A stretch of DNA of 61,049 bases from CAZNNH01 sp964574335. GTDB lineage: Bacteria; Acidobacteriota; Vicinamibacteria; Fen-336. Under the pieces are notes generated by a model that was not told where the DNA came from, did not search any database, and saw only the letters and a list, made by a program, of their open reading frames with translations. The stretch is taken from contig CAZNNH010000018.1 of assembly GCA_964574335.1 (NCBI GenBank), positions 1 to 61,049 on the forward strand. Direction: 5' to 3'. Shown one piece after another: positions 1 through 8,005 of the stretch. A program made the translations under genes and the position numbers. Numbering within the stretch: the first letter of the stretch is position 1; the number at the start of each line of letters is the position of its first letter.

Positions 1-641
1 TAGCCGGAGCCGTAGGACCAGATGGTGCGCTCCTCGGGGAAGTGGCTGATGGACTTCTGGTCCAGCGGGGCGCACGGCCACTGGTCGCCGTCGCTCTCGC
101 CCTCGGCCAGCGGCTTGCCGACCGAGTGCAGGCAGGGGATGAACTCGCCGTCGTCGCCGAGCACCTCCAGCACCCGGGTGCCCACCCGGGTCATGATGTG
201 CATGTTGACGACCACGTAGGGGGAGTCGGTGATCTCGATGCCGATCTTGGCGATCCCCGAACCCACCGGCCCCATCGAGAAGGGGATCACGTACATCGTG
301 CGTCCCTTCATGCAGCCGTCGTAGAGGCCGCGCATGGTGGCCTTGAGCTGGTCCGGGTCGATCCAGTTGTTGGTGGGGCCGGCGTCCTCTTCTCTGCGGG
401 AGGCGATGTAGGTGCGCTTCTCGACCCGTGCCACGTCCGACGGATCGGAGCGGAAGAGGTGGCAGCCCGGCCGCTTGGCCGGGTTGAGCGAGGTGGCCAG
501 GCCGGAGTCGGCCATCATCTTCACCAGGCGGCCGTACTCGGCCTTCGAGCCGTCACACCACTCGATGGCGTCCGGACGGGTCATCTTGGCGACCTCGTCC
601 ACCCAGGCGAGCAGGCGGGCGTGCTGGGTCGGTACGCTCAC
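1..641 (-). CDS. pckG: Phosphoenolpyruvate carboxykinase (GTP), N-terminal 213 residues, cut by window edge
   Basis: The minus strand encodes the start of the GTP-dependent PEP carboxykinase, which converts oxaloacetate and GTP to PEP, CO2 and GDP at the entry to gluconeogenesis. Visible family features are the N-terminal stretch DAIEWCDGS, the block CHLFRSDPSDVARVEKRTYI, GPTNNW, and the substrate-loop region YVIPFSMGPVGS followed by VVNMHIMTRVG. The start is GTG at 641, giving MSVPTQHARLLAW; a GGAGG lies about seven bases upstream, while the nearby ATG at 646 runs straight into a stop. The family is about 600 residues long, so roughly the last two thirds, including the P-loop kinase motif, lie beyond base 1. 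It is a monocistronic-looking gene reading out of the window. Identification is firm from the sequence pattern. Confidence 0.95.
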   Translation of the reverse strand, partial: MSVPTQHARLLAWVDEVAKMTRPDAIEWCDGSKAEYGRLVKMMADSGLATSLNPAKRPGCHLFRSDPSDVARVEKRTYIASRREEDAGPTNNWIDPDQLKATMRGLYDGCMKGRTMYVIPFSMGPVGSGIAKIGIEITDSPYVVVNMHIMTRVGTRVLEVLGDDGEFIPCLHSVGKPLAEGESDGDQWPCAPLDQKSISHFPEERTIWSYGSG

Positions 642-1169
642 TTCATCCCTCCGCAAAACGGGGGGCCGGGGGGTGCTGCGGTCCCAACACCCAGGGCCCG
701 GCCCGGCCGGGTGTGGTGAAGGCTCCGCCGGCGCAGCCGGGCGGCCGCGCTCGCGATGCCGCTTCCTGTCCTAACGTGGATGACGATGTTACCACCATCC
801 AGGGCGCTCGTCCCGACGGGCGCGACGTTCTAGCCGGGCGGCGCCGACCCATTGGCCGACGGGTCGTCCGGCGGTCCGCCCGGGCGCGCGACGGGCCCCG
901 CGCCTGTACCGATAGTCGAAGCTGACCACCCGGCCGAGCGTGCCCAGCCGGTCGGCCCAGCCGCGCATCCACCCGGAGCTGGACGGGGCGCCCGGCCCCG
1001 GCGCGAAGACGAAGAGCCGAGATCCGGGCGGTAGCTCGATGCCCATGGCACCAGTGTGTCACGAGCGCCAGGTCGTGGGCCTGCGCCGCCTGTCGAACCC
1101 TCTCCGCCCGGGACTCGTACTTCTTGACGAGACCGCCACCAGGCGGCTCGTCTCTCTGGAGGACCGCCC
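642..1169. other. Intergenic stretch upstream of pckG and pspC
   Basis: No intact gene is supported in these 528 bases between the divergent starts of pckG and the PspC-domain gene. The part from about 789 to 1046 holds a decayed alpha/beta-hydrolase N-terminus on the minus strand (listed separately). The part from 660 to 760 is very GC-rich with short inverted repeats such as ACACCC and GGGTGT around 687-714. I could not find a convincing -35/-10 pair for pckG here. Confidence 0.5.
789..1046 (-). pseudogene. Remnant of a Tex30/KANL3-type alpha/beta hydrolase N-terminus
   Basis: An ATG at 1046 opens a short reading frame whose first 45 residues read like the start of the small alpha/beta hydrolases of the Tex30/KANL3-like group. 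It has a first beta strand LFVFAPGPGAP in the position of the usual LLLAHGAGAP, then SSGWMRGWADRL, then RVVSFDYRYR in place of RVVRFNFPYM. After about residue 50 the frame becomes arginine-rich low-complexity sequence and the nucleophile-elbow region (GxSxG) is never reached. The family is normally about 210 residues, so this is a truncated relic. It sits between pckG and the PspC gene. The alternative is a chance open frame in GC-rich DNA; the match of three consecutive conserved blocks argues against that, but only moderately. Confidence 0.4.
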
Positions 1170-1361
1170 ATGCCTCGAAAGCCCCTCCACCGCTCCCGCC
1201 GACACCGCATCCTGGCCGGGGTGTGCGGCGGCATCGCCGAGTCGTACGGCTGGCAGCCCACCACCGTCCGGATCCTCTGGATCCTGTTCGGCCTGCTTCC
1301 CGTGATCCCCGGCACCGTGCTGTACCTGGCCCTCTGGATACTGGTTCCGCTGGAGCGGTAG
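1170..1361 (+). CDS. PspC-domain small membrane protein
   Basis: This is a 63-residue protein that is almost entirely a PspC domain. It has the basic N-terminal segment followed by RILAGVCGGIAESYG, the hallmark of the family, then TTVRILWILFGLLP and one long hydrophobic helix ending in LWILVPLE. PspC domains occur in phage-shock and envelope-stress proteins and in stand-alone small membrane proteins whose role is not settled. The start ATG is supported by GGAGG seven bases upstream. The next gene begins 23 bases downstream with its own good ribosome-binding site, so the two may be co-transcribed. Confidence 0.9.
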   Translation: MPRKPLHRSRRHRILAGVCGGIAESYGWQPTTVRILWILFGLLPVIPGTVLYLALWILVPLER

Positions 1362-1384
1362 TAGCATCGGCTCGGAGGTGAGCC

Positions 1385-2062
1385 ATGAGATGGGCGGGTG
1401 CGTGCCGGGCGGGCACGCGGGTGCTTCTTGCCGTGTCGGTCTGGGCCGTCGCTGCCGCCGCTTCTGACGAGGCTCCCCGTCACCTGATCTACCTGCACGG
1501 CAGGATCGTCCAGGAGCAGCAGAACCCACGGCCGCAAAGCCCGAGGTTCGGGTACTACGAGCTCGAGAAGATCCTGGCCGAGCTGCGCGCCCGGGGCTTC
1601 GTCGTCACCGGGGAGATCCGCCCGAGGTCGGCATCGGTGAGCGAGTTGGCCGACCGGGTGGTCGAGCAGGTCCACGAGCTGCTGGCCTCCGGCGTGCCGG
1701 CCGATCGGATCCTGGTGGTCGGGGCGTCGATGGGGGGCGGGATCGCTCTCGTGGCGTCGGCGCGGCTGCAGAACCCTGAGCTGCGCTTCGCCGTGCTCGG
1801 CGCCTGTCCTTCGGAGACGGACGAGCGTCTCGTCGCGGACGGGGGGAAGGGCCTGAGCGGGCACCTGCTGTCGATCCACGAGAAGAGCGACGAGTACACC
1901 CAGGCTTGCCCGGCCTGGACCGACGACCCGGCCCGACAGGGCATCCAGGTTCGCGAGATCGTGCTGCACACCGGCCTCGCGCACGGGTTCTTGTACCGAC
2001 CGCTTCCGGAGTGGGTGGACCCGGTGGTCGAGTGGTCCCTTGGTATGATTCCAGGCCGATGA
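1385..2062 (+). CDS. Secreted alpha/beta hydrolase
   Basis: A 225-residue protein begins with a probable signal peptide (basic MRWAGACRAG, hydrophobic VLLAVSVWAVAAAAS) followed by a small alpha/beta hydrolase. The first strand and oxyanion region read HLIYLHGRIVQ, the nucleophile elbow is VVGASMGGGIAL with Ser in GxSxG, and a late His is in TGLAHGFLYRP, which would serve as the catalytic histidine. A late acidic residue is not certain from sequence alone. The substrate is unknown. GGAGGTGAGCC precedes the ATG. The stop overlaps the next start as ATGA, so it is translationally coupled to the membrane protein downstream. Confidence 0.85.
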   Translation: MRWAGACRAGTRVLLAVSVWAVAAAASDEAPRHLIYLHGRIVQEQQNPRPQSPRFGYYELEKILAELRARGFVVTGEIRPRSASVSELADRVVEQVHELLASGVPADRILVVGASMGGGIALVASARLQNPELRFAVLGACPSETDERLVADGGKGLSGHLLSIHEKSDEYTQACPAWTDDPARQGIQVREIVLHTGLAHGFLYRPLPEWVDPVVEWSLGMIPGR

Positions 2063-3051
2063 CCTACCTCCTGAGCGCGGCGCTGTCGGCGCTCCTCCGG
2101 CTGCACAACGACGTGGCGGCCCTGGTGCTGGCCGCGTGTGCGGGCCTCGTCCTCTCGGCCGTTCTCCACGCCCTGCTCGGCCAACGGACGCTGCCGCTAC
2201 GGGCACGGGGAGGGAAGGCGACCCGATGGGGCCCGGTGCTCCGGGCCGCCGGCCACCTGGCCTTCGGCGTCGTCGTCGCCGGGTTCGGCGGGCTCTACGG
2301 CGTCTTCGTGCTGGGCCGCATCACCTGGAACGTCTCCACCATCCTGGTGGCGGCGGTGACGCTGGCCCTCTTCGTGGCCTTCCTGGTGGCCGAGCGGCTG
2401 CTGGGGCGCCTCGGCCCTCGCGGCGTCACCGGCGGCCTGCTCAAGGCGGTGCTGCTCCTGTCGCTTCTGGTGCTGGCGCTCGTGACGCTGATGACCGCCG
2501 GCTTCCTGGCCCTGACCGAGGACCGTCCGGTGCTGCTGGTGGAGGTCACCGGGATCACGGACCACCAGCAGGTGAGCTGGGCCCCGCCGGGAGGCGCACA
2601 GCGCACGGAGTCGCTGCTCACCCACGAGGTCCTCTTCCGCCGGCCTGCCGACGGCGCCATCATCGGTCGCGCCTGGGTGTACGGCGACGAGATCGCGGTC
2701 AAGGGGCGGGTGCTGCGCCTGTCGCCGGTGCTCAACGCCGCCGGCATCACCAACCTCTTCGAGCTGACCTTCGCCTTCAACGGCTACCGCACCCTCGAGC
2801 GCCACGACACCATGCCCCACCAGGCCTATCCCCTCGCGCCGGTCGGCCCCCTCGCCGTCCACCCGATCTGGCGGAAGGTGCAGCAGCGCCTGCTCCGGAT
2901 GTGGGAGCGGGGGACCGACGACGGATCGGCGTGGATGGTCCGCTCGGCGACCACCGAGTCGACCTTCTTTCCGCTGGCCGACTCCGAGGGCGAGCCGCTC
3001 CAGCGCACCTACCGCCTGACGCTGACGCCGGGAGGCCTCTCGTCGAGCTGA
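2059..3051 (+). CDS. Conserved membrane protein with C-terminal soluble domain
   Basis: A 330-residue protein has about four hydrophobic helices in its first half (for example VAALVLAACAGLVLSAVLH, HLAFGVVVAGFGGLYGVFVL, ILVAAVTLALFVAFLV, AVLLLSLLVLALVTLMTAG). Its second half is soluble and contains VEVTGITDHQQVSWAPPGG, IGRAWVYGDEIAVKGRVL and a motif NAAGITNLFELTFAFNGYRT. This layout resembles a group of uncharacterised proteins sometimes named multidrug-efflux-like without experimental basis; I do not assign a function. The start ATG overlaps the stop of the hydrolase gene by four bases, and this choice removes a long proline- and arginine-rich upstream extension lacking protein-like composition. 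It probably forms one operon with the hydrolase and trmO. Confidence 0.75.
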   Translation: MTYLLSAALSALLRLHNDVAALVLAACAGLVLSAVLHALLGQRTLPLRARGGKATRWGPVLRAAGHLAFGVVVAGFGGLYGVFVLGRITWNVSTILVAAVTLALFVAFLVAERLLGRLGPRGVTGGLLKAVLLLSLLVLALVTLMTAGFLALTEDRPVLLVEVTGITDHQQVSWAPPGGAQRTESLLTHEVLFRRPADGAIIGRAWVYGDEIAVKGRVLRLSPVLNAAGITNLFELTFAFNGYRTLERHDTMPHQAYPLAPVGPLAVHPIWRKVQQRLLRMWERGTDDGSAWMVRSATTESTFFPLADSEGEPLQRTYRLTLTPGGLSSS

Positions 3052-3058
3052 GGCGAGG

Positions 3059-3544
3059 ATGCTCGAGCAGCACGTGTTCCGTCCGATCGGGGTGATCCGC
3101 AGCCCCCACACCGCGGCCGACTCGACCCCGATCCAGCCCGTGTTCGCCAGAGGTGTGGTCGGGAGGGTGGAGGTCTTCCCCGAGTACGAGGAGGGCCTCG
3201 CGGACCTGGACGGCTTCTCCCACATCCACCTGATCTACGTCTTCGATCGGGCCGGCCCCGCCGCGCTCAGGGTGCGGCCGTTCCTCGACTCGACTCTCCG
3301 CGGCGTGTTCGCCACCCGAGCCCCGCGTCGCCCGAACCCGCTGGGGATGAGCCTGGTGCGCCTGGTGCGACGCCAGGGGGCGGTGCTGGAGATCGAGGAC
3401 GTCGACGTGCTCGACGGCACGCCACTGCTCGACATCAAGCCCTACGTCACCCGGTTCGACGTGCGGGCGGAGGCGCGCTGCGGCTGGCAGGACCAGGTCG
3501 ACGACGAGAGCGCCGCCAGGCTCGGGAGCCGGCGCCGAGGCTAG
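3059..3544 (+). CDS. trmO: tRNA (N6-threonylcarbamoyladenosine(37)-N6)-methyltransferase TrmO
   Basis: This 161-residue protein is of the TsaA/TrmO family, which methylates t6A37 in some tRNAs using S-adenosylmethionine. The diagnostic segments are present in order: RPIGVIRSPH at the N-terminus, VEVFPEYEEGLADLDGFSHI, the ATRAPRRPNPLGMSLVRL core, and DVLDGTPLLDIKPYV near the end. Length is typical for the short bacterial form. It starts seven bases after the membrane-protein stop and its own stop overlaps that of the convergent pirin gene. Confidence 0.93.
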   Translation: MLEQHVFRPIGVIRSPHTAADSTPIQPVFARGVVGRVEVFPEYEEGLADLDGFSHIHLIYVFDRAGPAALRVRPFLDSTLRGVFATRAPRRPNPLGMSLVRLVRRQGAVLEIEDVDVLDGTPLLDIKPYVTRFDVRAEARCGWQDQVDDESAARLGSRRRG

Positions 3545-4449
3545 TCACCCTGCTTCAGGAACGTGCCGTCCCGGAGCTCGGCGAAGGCCTGCCGGAGCTC
3601 CTCCTGGGTGTTCATGACGATCGGGCCGTACCAGGCCACCGGCTCCTGGAGCGGCCGCCCGGAGACCAGCAGGAACCGGATCCCCTTCTCCCCGGTCTCC
3701 ACCGAGACCTCGTCGCCGCGATCGAAGAGCACCAGCGTCCGATCGTCGGCGTCCTCCGGCGGCGCCACGTCCGCCCAACTCGCCGGCTCGGTGGGCACCG
3801 CCAGCGGCGCCGAGGCGTTGCACAGCTTCCCCTCGCCCTCGAAGACGTAGGCGAAGACGTGGCGGGTGGTCTCGACCGGCAGGGTCTTCCGCAGACCGGG
3901 CGGCACCGTCACGTCGAGGTAGGTCGGTTCCGCCGCCACCTGGTCCACCGGGCCGGTGATCCCCGCATAGCTTCCGCACACCACGCGCACCCGGGTGCCG
4001 TCGTCGTCCTCGACCACGGGGATCTCGGCGGCCTTGAGCTCCTGGTAGCGCGGCGCCGTCATCTTGAGCGAGGCGGGCAGGTTGGCCCAGAGCTGGAAGC
4101 CGTGCATGCGCCCTCGCGGATCGCCCTTGGGCATCTCCTGATGGATGATCCCGCTCCCCGCGGTCATCCACTGGACGTCGCCGGCCGCGATGGCTCCGCT
4201 GTTCCCCAGGCTGTCGCCGTGCTCGACGCTGCCGGCCAGCACGTAGGTGATGGTCTCGATGCCGCGATGCGGGTGCCAGGGGAAGCCGGCCAGGTAGTCT
4301 TCGGGCCGCTCGTTGCGGAAGTCGTCGAGGAGCAGGAACGGGTCGAAGTCCTTGGTGTTGCCGAAGCCGAAGGCTCGCCGCAGGTGCACGCCGGCGCCTT
4401 CCAGCGTCGGCTTGGACTTGACCAGGCGTTTGACGGGGCGGATCGACAT
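3541..4449 (-). CDS. Pirin family protein
   Basis: A 302-residue two-cupin protein of the pirin family, typically a metal-dependent quercetin 2,3-dioxygenase-like enzyme or a redox-linked regulator. The N-terminal cupin carries GFPWHPHRGIETITYVLAG, supplying two metal-ligand histidines, then GSVEHGDSLGN, and MTAGSGIIHQEMP with a further His and Glu. The C-terminal cupin (from roughly residue 170) contains HVFAYVFEGEGKL and the usual AWYGPIVMNTQEELRQA close. ATG at 4449 is preferred to the upstream ATG at 4470 because GGAGAG is well placed before it. It converges with trmO, overlapping it at the stops. Confidence 0.92.
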   Translation of the reverse strand: MSIRPVKRLVKSKPTLEGAGVHLRRAFGFGNTKDFDPFLLLDDFRNERPEDYLAGFPWHPHRGIETITYVLAGSVEHGDSLGNSGAIAAGDVQWMTAGSGIIHQEMPKGDPRGRMHGFQLWANLPASLKMTAPRYQELKAAEIPVVEDDDGTRVRVVCGSYAGITGPVDQVAAEPTYLDVTVPPGLRKTLPVETTRHVFAYVFEGEGKLCNASAPLAVPTEPASWADVAPPEDADDRTLVLFDRGDEVSVETGEKGIRFLLVSGRPLQEPVAWYGPIVMNTQEELRQAFAELRDGTFLKQGD

Positions 4450-4498
4450 CTTTGCTCTCCAGAAAGGCACGCGCCGTCGCGCACGGCGGTGCGGCGGG

Positions 4499-5110
4499 TC
4501 ATTCGTTGCCCAGGAACGCCAGCAGCTCGTGGACCGGCGGTGTGCACTGCTGCTCGACGTGGCTGAGCAGCGCCTCCTTCTCTTGGACCCGAGAGAAGGC
4601 GACCTCCATCTCTTTGCCGGTCAAGAAGGCTTCGACCACGTTCGGGTCGCCGCCCTCGGCGATCAACTGATGGCGGAGGCGGAGCTCGGCGGCCGTCAGC
4701 GCGGACAGGCCGAGCACCGCCGTCACGTGGCGGTTCTGGTCGAGCTTGTCGCCCTGCATGTGTTGACGCAGCAGCACGAGGTTGCAGGCGTAGAGCCGGC
4801 CCATGGCATCGAGATAGGGTTGGTCGGGCTTGGGCAGTTTGAGCCGCGGAAGCTCGGGCGCCAGGGCCAGCAGGCCCTTCACCCCCAGCTTGTCCACCTG
4901 TTGGTGGATCTGGCGCATCATTCGGCGGGCCCCCTGGAGGCGCCGCTGGTCGTCGGCGCCCATCCCGATCTTGCCCATGCGCTCGGCCAGTTGCTCGGCC
5001 AACCCTTCCTCGACGCGAGGTGGGCACCACCCCTCCTCTGCCCGGGCCGTCGCGACACAGACCAGGGTCACCATCAGCGACACCGACACGGCACGATTCA
5101 GCAAAGCCAC
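4499..5110 (-). CDS. Secreted protein of unknown function
   Basis: About 203 residues when begun at the GTG at 5110, which gives a normal signal peptide (MALLNRAVSVSLMVTLVCVATARA, with probable cleavage after ATARA). An ATG at 5074 would leave only half of it. The mature part is helical and hydrophilic, with two cysteines (YACNLVLL and VEQQCTPPV) and no catalytic motif I recognise. Helical segments such as AEQLAERMGKIGMG and GARRMMRQIHQQVDKLGV suggest a helical bundle. The gene lies 50 bases upstream of pirin and may share a transcript with it. No strong ribosome site supports either start. Confidence 0.6.
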   Translation of the reverse strand: MALLNRAVSVSLMVTLVCVATARAEEGWCPPRVEEGLAEQLAERMGKIGMGADDQRRLQGARRMMRQIHQQVDKLGVKGLLALAPELPRLKLPKPDQPYLDAMGRLYACNLVLLRQHMQGDKLDQNRHVTAVLGLSALTAAELRLRHQLIAEGGDPNVVEAFLTGKEMEVAFSRVQEKEALLSHVEQQCTPPVHELLAFLGNE

Positions 5111-5240
5111 CCCCTTGCGGTCCTTGCGGAGTCCGCGTTCCACAGCCCTCGCTTGATCCTGTAGCTTCAGTATAGCCGCTGACGCGCCCTCTGGCCGAGG
5201 GGCGCCACCGGGGAGGGGTGGGGGGAGGGGTGGGGGCGAG

Positions 5241-7799
5241 CTAGCGCGAGGTGAGGGCCACCCGAGCACCCTGGGAGCTCACCCGTAGAGGCACCAGCCA
5301 GTGGCTGCCGAGGTCGACGCCGAAGGCGGGATCGAGGGGCCAGCTCACCCGCGTGGGGGCCCCACGCAGGTCCACCCGCTCGGTTCCCCACTCCAGGGCA
5401 TCCGAGAGCGAGGGGTCCGGGCGGTCGACGCGGAGCACGACCCGCTGACCTCGCGGGACGTCGACGACGAAACGGCCCAGAGTGCCGTCCAGTCGAAAGC
5501 CGTCGCCTTCGGGGACGCTGCGGTCGAGGGCGGTGGTCCTGACGCGGCCGTGGCCGAGACGGTAGCCCGCCTGCGACAGCGGGCGGGGCCAGGAGAGGGC
5601 TGGGCGATCCGATCGCGGTGCCACCGCCTCCGGGACCAGACGCACCGCATCGAGTCGCAGGCATCCTTGCAGACCTCGGGCCTCGAGGCGCATCTGGCGC
5701 GCGCCGACGGGGAGCAGCAGCTCGAAGGCCCAGGCCACGCTCGGTCCCGCCAGGAGCCGGCGCTGCTTCAGCCTGAGGGACTGCGCCGACAGCTCGAGTC
5801 GGGCGGCGGTGTGCCCTCTCTCGAGACCGGAGACCGAGCCCTCGGGCAGGACCCGGTAGCGCCCCGGGGGAAGGTCGATCCGCCGCGAGACCTGGGCCGC
5901 TCCGGCATCCAGTCTCCAAGGCGGCGAGCGCAGGTCGAGGGGGACGGAGAGGGTGGGAAGCCGCAGCGGCCCCGAGAGCCCGATCAGGTTGTCGCCGTCC
6001 CAGACCTCCAGCAGGCGTTGGGTCGCCAGGCGCCGATCCACCCAAGGGCGGTCCCGCAGCCCGCCGGCGAGGGCCAGATACGAGGCGCCGGCGAGCAGGA
6101 TCCCGCGACCCCGGAACCGCCAGGCGAGGGCGATCGCCGCCAGCAGCGAGAGCGCCAGCAGGACCGCGTGGGGGTCCTCGACCACGAAGCTCGGGAGCAG
6201 CGGGTCGAGGTCGAGGTCGGGGGCCAGCAGCCGCAGCAGGCCGCTCTCGCCGCTCGCCTGGTTGTGGATGGCCCGCGGCGCCTCGGCGGCCCACGCCACC
6301 ACCGAAAGGCTCAGGCCAAAGAGGGCGGCCGCCAGGTCGCGTCGCCGGCCGAGCGCCGGCGCCAGGAGCAGGGCGAGCGCGGGGAGGGAAGGAACCACGA
6401 AGCGGGCCGGCGGGCACGAGCCGCCCCACCACATGCTGAACGAGGCCCCCACGCCCAGCGTGGCGCCGGCCAGCAGCAACGAGGCCAGCGTGTCGGCGCG
6501 CCGCGCGCGCCACAGCATTCCCAGGCCGGGCAGGGTCAGCGCCCAGATCGGGGCGATGGAGACGAGGCCGAACTGGCGGTCGAAGAGGAGGGCCAGGGCG
6601 CCCCGCGGGATCCGGCGGAGCTCGACGTCGGAAGAGAACCCGGCGCCGTAGGCGGCGGAGAGCGAGGGACGGCCATAGGTCAGATCGAAGAACAGCAGCA
6701 GCAGGGCCAGCGAGACCGCAAGAGCGGTCGCGGCGGGAAGCCACAACCTGAGCGAACGGCTCGGCACCAGCGTGAGGACGAGCCCCACCGCTGCCAAGGG
6801 GAGCAGCTTGGGGTGGATCCACGGGAGGGCGCAGGCCGTCACGCAGCCGACCATCACGCCTCGCCAGGTGGGGGGGCGGCGGGCCAACCAGAGGAAGACC
6901 GCGGTCGCCAGCGCGGCGGGCGTCTCCGGGTACAGGGCGACGGCGAAGAACGGCAGCGGCGGCGTGAAGGTCAAGACCGCCCAGGCGGCCCAGGCCAGGC
7001 CGACCGAGTCCAGGGACTCGCGGACCAGACGGAAGACCAGCGCGGCCGCGCCCGCCGCCAACAGGGAGAGGAAGAGCCGCACGCCCGGGTAGCCTCCGAG
7101 CCAGTAGGCGGGGAGCACCAGCACCGGGAGGCCCGGGGTGTGGATCGAGTACACGCGTCCGGGAGGGCTGGCGGGCGAGGTGTGGGGACGCAGCGTGCCC
7201 GCATAGAAGGGGGCGTACTCCCGCTCCTCGAACTCGTCCTTGAGGTCCAGGTCGCCGTCGCTCAGCAGGCTCTGGGCGATGGCCAGGTAGTGGGGCTCGT
7301 CACCCTGAGGACCGGCCGGCCCCGGCAGCCGCGTGCCGACGAAGGCGTAGAAGACGAAGCCAGCCAGCAGCAGCGCCCAGAGAGGCGGCTCGGGCCAGCC
7401 GGCGTCCGCGAAGCGGCGCACCAGGACCACGCTCAGCACCGCGAGGGCCACCACCGGGAGCATGGGGCCCTGGAACAAGAGCCCGAGCGCCGGTCCTCCC
7501 AGCGTCACCGGCAAGAGCGGCAGCGCCGCAAGCCCCAGCCAGACGAGGGGCCGTCGCTCCGCCAGGGGTCTACGAGACAGGGCCAGCGTGAGGAGGGCGG
7601 CCACCAGCAGGGCGCCGGCCAGCCAGGCCGGCCGGGGCGGGTCCGAGAGGCCGCGCCAGGCGCCTCCCGTCGCCGGAACCACGTGGAAGCCGGTTCGCCA
7701 GCAGGCGAGGGCCAGCGCCACCGTCGCGCCGGAGGCCAGGGTCCACCCGAGCGGCGGGGCGCATCCAGGTTGGGGCTCCGTCGTCTTGACGGGGATCAT
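5241..7799 (-). CDS. GT-C type membrane glycosyltransferase-like protein
   Basis: An 852-residue protein with a multi-span hydrophobic N-terminal two thirds and a soluble C-terminal domain, matching the GT-C superfamily (dolichyl-phosphate-mannose:protein mannosyltransferase-like). The key motif is in the first large loop, GPQGDEPHYLAIAQSLLSDG, where the Asp-Glu pair is the expected catalytic and metal site. The C-terminal 250 residues are beta-rich with segments such as FVVDVPRGQRVVLRVDRP and look like a carbohydrate-binding-type sandwich. It is paralogous to the protein at 39917-42319 (shared PWIHPKLLP/PWLHQKFLP, LLFDRQFGL/LLLDARYGL). A strong promoter-like element lies 80 bases upstream. 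The acceptor is unknown; a lipid-linked sugar donor is inferred. Confidence 0.75.
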   Translation of the reverse strand: MIPVKTTEPQPGCAPPLGWTLASGATVALALACWRTGFHVVPATGGAWRGLSDPPRPAWLAGALLVAALLTLALSRRPLAERRPLVWLGLAALPLLPVTLGGPALGLLFQGPMLPVVALAVLSVVLVRRFADAGWPEPPLWALLLAGFVFYAFVGTRLPGPAGPQGDEPHYLAIAQSLLSDGDLDLKDEFEEREYAPFYAGTLRPHTSPASPPGRVYSIHTPGLPVLVLPAYWLGGYPGVRLFLSLLAAGAAALVFRLVRESLDSVGLAWAAWAVLTFTPPLPFFAVALYPETPAALATAVFLWLARRPPTWRGVMVGCVTACALPWIHPKLLPLAAVGLVLTLVPSRSLRLWLPAATALAVSLALLLLFFDLTYGRPSLSAAYGAGFSSDVELRRIPRGALALLFDRQFGLVSIAPIWALTLPGLGMLWRARRADTLASLLLAGATLGVGASFSMWWGGSCPPARFVVPSLPALALLLAPALGRRRDLAAALFGLSLSVVAWAAEAPRAIHNQASGESGLLRLLAPDLDLDPLLPSFVVEDPHAVLLALSLLAAIALAWRFRGRGILLAGASYLALAGGLRDRPWVDRRLATQRLLEVWDGDNLIGLSGPLRLPTLSVPLDLRSPPWRLDAGAAQVSRRIDLPPGRYRVLPEGSVSGLERGHTAARLELSAQSLRLKQRRLLAGPSVAWAFELLLPVGARQMRLEARGLQGCLRLDAVRLVPEAVAPRSDRPALSWPRPLSQAGYRLGHGRVRTTALDRSVPEGDGFRLDGTLGRFVVDVPRGQRVVLRVDRPDPSLSDALEWGTERVDLRGAPTRVSWPLDPAFGVDLGSHWLVPLRVSSQGARVALTSR

Positions 7800-7880
7800 G
7801 GCGGGGGGCGCTCTCCCTCCAGCGTGCCCTTCCTGGGTCCGCGCGGCACGGCCCCGGAGGCGGCTCGAGTGGACGGCGAC

Positions 7881-7909
7881 AGACTAGGGCCCGTGGCCTC
7901 ACACGTCAA
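7881..7909 (-). promoter_or_regulatory. Sigma70-type promoter for the GT-C gene
   Basis: On the minus strand the sequence reads TTGACG, 17 bases, TAGTCT. The -35 occupies 7904-7909 and the -10 occupies 7881-7886. Transcription would begin near 7874, leaving a leader of about 75 bases before the ATG at 7799. The element lies between divergent genes, so it may also affect the fused spermidine-synthase gene. Confidence 0.55.
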
Positions 7910-8005
7910 CCGCGGGTGAGGCGGACGCGAGGATCGCCAGGCCGGGCGCGCGATGTTCGAGACGAGGACGTAGTAGGCTCTACTCGTGTGGGGCAGGAGC
8001 CGAGA

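Noticed and set aside
830..2206. Long minus-strand open frame opposite the PspC and hydrolase genes
   Set aside because: Its composition is Arg/Pro/Gly/His-rich with no protein-family pattern, and it lies over genes with clear domains and ribosome sites on the other strand. Only the piece around 789-1046 in another frame looks like a relic.
5301..7919. 872-codon plus-strand open frame opposite the GT-C gene
   Set aside because: High-GC DNA commonly leaves the antisense frame open. The translation is Gln/Arg/Gly-rich without hydrophobic or domain structure, while the minus strand encodes an obvious membrane protein.
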